DNA of 31,593 nucleotides from a virus: positions 1 to 31,593 of the IMG/VR virus record IMGVR_UViG_3300033153_006933. One strand, 5' to 3'. How positions within the stretch are numbered: the first letter of the stretch is position 1; every line of letters starts with the position of its first letter. A program made the position numbers and the translations under genes. This document shows positions 29,306 to 31,593 of the stretch, piece by piece. The notes under the pieces were generated by a model, which was not told the DNA's origin, made no database searches, and worked only from the letters and a program-made list of their open reading frames with translations.

Positions 29306-29542
29306 CTAATTGACCAGCTTCTTCATCACTTTAATCATTTCCTTGATGTACTTGGTTGGGCTTTCTTGACATACTTCTGGTATTTCTCTTATTTCTCTTA
29401 TATGATAGTGTTTTCTTTTTAATATCTTTTTGACCCTCGCAATAGCCGATTTCTCGTCTTTAGCCATAATAATAACCCCTGTTCCATCTAACCAGTTATA
29501 CCCCTCTACTTTATCCCCCGCAACCATTGTATATTGATACAT
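29306..29542 (-). CDS. Small hypothetical protein, 78 aa
   Basis: The product begins MYQYTMVAGDKVEGYNWLDG and has the strand-helix motif GVIIMAKDEKSAIARVKKIL, then a basic region and a final helix (YIKEMIKVMKKLVN). The AKDEKSA motif resembles the AKNEKEA stretch of the plus-strand 50-aa protein. The gene follows the zinc-ribbon gene by six bases. No function known. Confidence 0.58.
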   Translation of the reverse strand: MYQYTMVAGDKVEGYNWLDGTGVIIMAKDEKSAIARVKKILKRKHYHIREIREIPEVCQESPTKYIKEMIKVMKKLVN

Positions 29543-29548
29543 ATTATT

Positions 29549-29815
29549 TTATGTTAATTTATATAATACTAATTGACTATATCCACAGCCGTGATAGTGG
29601 CAACGCTGTACTTGATAGATGCTGTCTTTATAAGTTACTTTACCCCGCCTGAAGAGAGGTTTCTCGCAACAGGGGCATTGTTCTTTTACTTTTGTTCCTA
29701 ATTTGTAACCCCCTTTTTTGTAGTTTGCTTTGTGGCAACATTGAGAGGTACAATACTTCTTGGAATCTAATAAGGTTTCAAACTCCTTTTTACAATGAGG
29801 GCATACCTTCTTCAT
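29549..29815 (-). CDS. Double zinc-ribbon protein, 88 aa
   Basis: The product starts MKKVCPHCKKEFETLLDSKK and holds two Cys clusters: CPHC...YCTSQCC (about 5-26) and CPCCEKPLF...CHYHGCGYSQL (about 46-82). The first resembles treble-clef fingers of phage homing-type or recombination proteins. The ATG overlaps the stop of the tiny membrane protein upstream. Nucleic-acid binding is likely but unproven. Confidence 0.65.
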   Translation of the reverse strand: MKKVCPHCKKEFETLLDSKKYCTSQCCHKANYKKGGYKLGTKVKEQCPCCEKPLFRRGKVTYKDSIYQVQRCHYHGCGYSQLVLYKLT

Positions 29816-29898
29816 TTCATTAAAGATATTATTACTCCGAGCCAGAAGCCAGTTATTACTCCCATTATAAAGACTACACCAACATCTAATTTACTCAT
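29812..29898 (-). CDS. Tiny membrane protein, 28 aa
   Basis: The frame encodes MSKLDVGVVFIMGVITGFWL followed by GVIISLMK: one continuous hydrophobic helix. It overlaps the HNH gene upstream (8 bp) and the zinc-ribbon gene downstream, as expected for a genuinely translated mini-gene. Role unknown. Confidence 0.5.
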   Translation of the reverse strand: MSKLDVGVVFIMGVITGFWLGVIISLMK

Positions 29899-30235
29899 AT
29901 TGTTTTATTGCTTCTGAATAATAACCGATAGTTTGGTAACTGCTTGACTTCTCTCTTGTTCTTTTGGCTAGGTTGTTGTACCATTTTACCCCTCGCTTGG
30001 CTACAATAGCCTGTTGTATTTTGGGGTTACTCTTATGATGCAATTCAAAATGGCACTTACCACAGAGGGTTACCCCGTTATCTTTATCATACCTTAAATG
30101 GCCGAACTGGCTCTTAGGGAAGAAATGGTGGACTTGTAACCTAAATCTATTTGAACAAACTTCACACTCTTTCTTGACTAGAGCTAGAGTCCAAGCCTTA
30201 TCTGCCCTTTTTCTTAGTTTTGCTTTCTTTGTCAT
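29891..30235 (-). CDS. HNH endonuclease
   Basis: The 114-aa protein shows a full HNH/zinc layout: CEVC at about 24-27, QVHHFFPKS at about 34-42 with the catalytic His pair, DNGVTLCGKCH at about 52-62 and HH at 66-67. A basic N-terminal helix precedes it. Such small HNH enzymes act as homing nucleases or, in many phages, assist terminase cutting. It is not beside the terminase genes, so the role is open. Overlap with the upstream gene is 38 bp. Confidence 0.85.
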   Translation of the reverse strand: MTKKAKLRKRADKAWTLALVKKECEVCSNRFRLQVHHFFPKSQFGHLRYDKDNGVTLCGKCHFELHHKSNPKIQQAIVAKRGVKWYNNLAKRTREKSSSYQTIGYYSEAIKQYE

Positions 30236-30476
30236 AACCCTCGCTAGTATCTATTAAGTCTTTTAAGTCGTTATAAACCCTCCACACTGAACAGAGGACA
30301 CAACCGAAAGCGTGGTCTTTACACTTTGTACCCCAGTTGCTCTTTATCCACTTTCTGAATCTTTGGAGGTCAATACCTGTTTTTGTTTTAGCACTTTTAC
30401 AACCCTGCTGATAGGCAATGTCTAGTTCTTCTTTCATTATTCGGAGGCACTCTCCACAAGGTCTTTTCTTATTCAT
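30198..30476 (-). CDS. Cys-rich small protein, 92 aa
   Basis: The product has CGECLRIM at about 7-14, then single Cys at about 26, and CKDHAFGCVLCSVW at about 52-65, suggesting one or two zinc sites. The C-terminus is very basic (KESKTKKKGR). It overlaps its neighbours on both sides. No family recognised. Confidence 0.58.
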   Translation of the reverse strand: MNKKRPCGECLRIMKEELDIAYQQGCKSAKTKTGIDLQRFRKWIKSNWGTKCKDHAFGCVLCSVWRVYNDLKDLIDTSEGYDKESKTKKKGR

Positions 30477-30748
30477 AATATTAACATCTTTAATTCATCA
30501 TCGGGGGTTGTTGGTTTCCACCTATACGAGTAGAGATAGTAATCTTTACCCCCGAACTTAGAGATAAACTTCTCTTTGGTTAACTTGTGATAACTCTTTA
30601 ACCTTTCAGGGGGGATAATCATCTTCTCTTCTCCTACTTCAATAACAAGCTGTTCATTTTTCTTAATACAACGCTGGACATCATAAGAATAGATGTCAAC
30701 AAATATCCCTCCTTCCCTCGGCGTTAGTTTATTTCTCCTCTTTATCAT
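30473..30748 (-). CDS. Small hypothetical protein, 91 aa
   Basis: The product begins MIKRRNKLTPREGGIFVDIY and is beta-rich (EQLVIEVGEEKMIIPPERLK), with an aromatic end (YYLYSYRWKPTT). The TPREGG and acidic ending are not diagnostic. It overlaps the upstream coiled-coil gene by 20 bp and the downstream gene by ATGA. Unknown. Confidence 0.55.
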   Translation of the reverse strand: MIKRRNKLTPREGGIFVDIYSYDVQRCIKKNEQLVIEVGEEKMIIPPERLKSYHKLTKEKFISKFGGKDYYLYSYRWKPTTPDDELKMLIL

Positions 30749-30884
30749 CTTTTTTTGTTACTTCTTCTAACATATCATAGATTTCCCTGATTGTATCGTC
30801 CATCATTTCTATTTTCTTTTCCAAATTAACAAACTCTTTCTTAAGATAAGTAAATAGGGCTTTTTTGTCAATTTCTTCACTCAT
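30729..30884 (-). CDS. Coiled-coil mini-protein, 51 aa
   Basis: The frame starts at ATG 30884, encoding MSEEIDKKALFTYLKKEFVN and a further acidic/basic heptad-like helix to the end (MMDDTIREIYDMLEEV). It is predicted to be a single coiled coil. It fits the gap between its neighbours with small overlaps. Unknown role. Confidence 0.55.
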   Translation of the reverse strand: MSEEIDKKALFTYLKKEFVNLEKKIEMMDDTIREIYDMLEEVTKKDDKEEK

Positions 30885-31227
30885 TTTCCTCTATTACTGG
30901 GATATTATCATCACCCTCGGCTTTTGGCTGGGGTTGAAACTTCTCAAAGCTCTTCCAGAATATTCCACCCTCCTTATACTGACCCATCGAAGAAGAAGCA
31001 CTACAATCCTCACACTTAATCTCTACAAAAGTATAACCTTTTGCCTTTTTGCCTGATAGGGTTACATTCTGACTCTTACAGAGGCTACACTGGCTTGGAG
31101 CAGACGCTATCATACCAGCTAGAGCCAGAGCTTCCACATCTTTCGGTTCTTCTATCTCAAACTGAATAGTAGAATTACCTATTTTCTTATTGATTTTTAT
31201 CTTCATATTTAGCTTGAAGTTCCTCAT
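30877..31227 (-). CDS. Zinc-ribbon protein common in phages, 116 aa
   Basis: The product has an N-terminal strand (MRNFKLNMKIKINKKIG), a helix, and a zinc ribbon CSLCKSQNVTL...IKCEDCSAS at about 49-79. GQYKEGGIFWKSFEKF follows, then an acidic tail (EGDDNIPVIEENE). The CxxC-x-n-CxxC-x-GxYK(x)GG-x-FWKxFEK pattern is one I associate with small phage proteins of unknown or ssDNA-related function. The acidic tail resembles those of ssDNA-binding proteins, but no OB-fold can be shown. Confidence 0.65.
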   Translation of the reverse strand: MRNFKLNMKIKINKKIGNSTIQFEIEEPKDVEALALAGMIASAPSQCSLCKSQNVTLSGKKAKGYTFVEIKCEDCSASSSMGQYKEGGIFWKSFEKFQPQPKAEGDDNIPVIEENE

Positions 31228-31348
31228 AGACCTCTTGGGCGGTCATATCAGTGACTTCGTTTACTTGTTTATTACAATGTTCACAGAACTGGTCGAAATT
31301 GTCGCATTCCATATAACATTGTTCTAATGTTTTTTCTTCTTTAGTCAT
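31187..31348 (-). CDS. Cys-rich mini-protein, 53 aa
   Basis: The frame encodes MTKEEKTLEQCYMECDNFDQ, then FCEHCNKQVNEV and an acidic helix (TAQEVYEELQAKYEDK). The four Cys (positions 11, 15, 22, 25) could bind one zinc. It overlaps the downstream gene by 41 bp. Unknown. Confidence 0.52.
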   Translation of the reverse strand: MTKEEKTLEQCYMECDNFDQFCEHCNKQVNEVTDMTAQEVYEELQAKYEDKNQ

Positions 31349-31349
31349 A

Positions 31350-31556
31350 TTACTTATTTAATTGTATATCTGGGTCTTCTTTTACCCTCTCTACGAGAAA
31401 GGGTTCTTTTAACCTAGGTTCTCCACAATGAGGACACTTCTCACAATGATATTTATCATGTGTTTCTCTCGCTTGTTGCCAGCCACTTGGCCCGTATCCC
31501 CAGCTTTGAGGAGTCATATTCGGGTCATCTGGACAAAATGGACAATTTACACTCAT
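31350..31556 (-). CDS. Zinc-ribbon mini-protein, 68 aa
   Basis: The product begins MSVNCPFCPDDPNMTPQSWG and has a second site CEKCPHCGEP at about 38-47, so two zinc knuckles. GGAG at about ten bases upstream is the ribosome-binding site. Upstream (31557-31593) the window ends in AT-rich sequence holding no complete gene. Unknown role; it opens the visible part of the leftward small-gene block. Confidence 0.6.
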   Translation of the reverse strand: MSVNCPFCPDDPNMTPQSWGYGPSGWQQARETHDKYHCEKCPHCGEPRLKEPFLVERVKEDPDIQLNK

Positions 31557-31593
31557 ATTATTCTCCGATTAGTTTTTATATATTTTAATCATT

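Overview
The window is a fragment of a tailed double-stranded DNA bacteriophage genome (Caudoviricetes-like). It has low G+C by eye, the standard genetic code, Shine-Dalgarno-led genes and sigma70-type promoters, so a bacterial host is likely. The host cannot be named from sequence. No integrase, repressor, DNA polymerase, tRNA or CRISPR array is visible.

Layout. (1) About 31.6-28.9 kb, minus strand: a tightly packed set of very small genes, many with CxxC zinc-ribbon motifs, plus an HNH endonuclease. (2) About 27.4-28.9 kb: the only plus-strand block, seven tiny genes, five of them close behind strong hairpins, ending at an intrinsic terminator. (3) 27.07-27.41 kb: a control region with two divergent promoters of identical pattern (TTGACA-N17-TAGTAT), one perfect DnaA box and a roughly 60-nt hairpin. 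(4) 27.07-19.4 kb, minus strand: the head module, in the order small terminase, zinc-finger protein, nucleotidyltransferase, NodB deacetylase, large terminase, two mini-proteins, portal, a small helical protein, scaffold and major capsid protein. (5) 19.35-10.6 kb: a sugar and glycosylation cluster with five glycosyltransferase-type proteins, two methyltransferases, a LicD-type transferase, a cytidylyltransferase, GDP-mannose 4,6-dehydratase and a DegT-family aminotransferase. (6) 10.6-0 kb: virion surface and tail genes, comprising a collagen-like fibre, a very large secreted or anchored fibre-like protein split by one in-frame TGA, a membrane-anchored seven-repeat beta-propeller-like protein, a connector-like protein and further adhesin or fibre proteins.

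The main discovery is that the major capsid gene appears to be interrupted by a 596-nt group I intron. The 5' splice site carries a P1 helix with the expected terminal U.G pair. P3, P4, P7, P8 and P9 can all be drawn, and the exons join in phase. The intron carries a LAGLIDADG homing endonuclease whose C-terminal codons overlap the ribozyme core. Without splicing, the capsid protein would lose its N-terminus.

The genes suggest a phage that assembles a head from a spliced capsid mRNA and carries its own pathway towards an amino-dideoxy sugar nucleotide (GDP-perosamine-like). It also has transferases that could decorate either its virion fibres or the host surface. The small plus-strand genes look like an early or host-takeover set whose mRNA is punctuated by hairpins, possibly RNase processing sites or translation switches.
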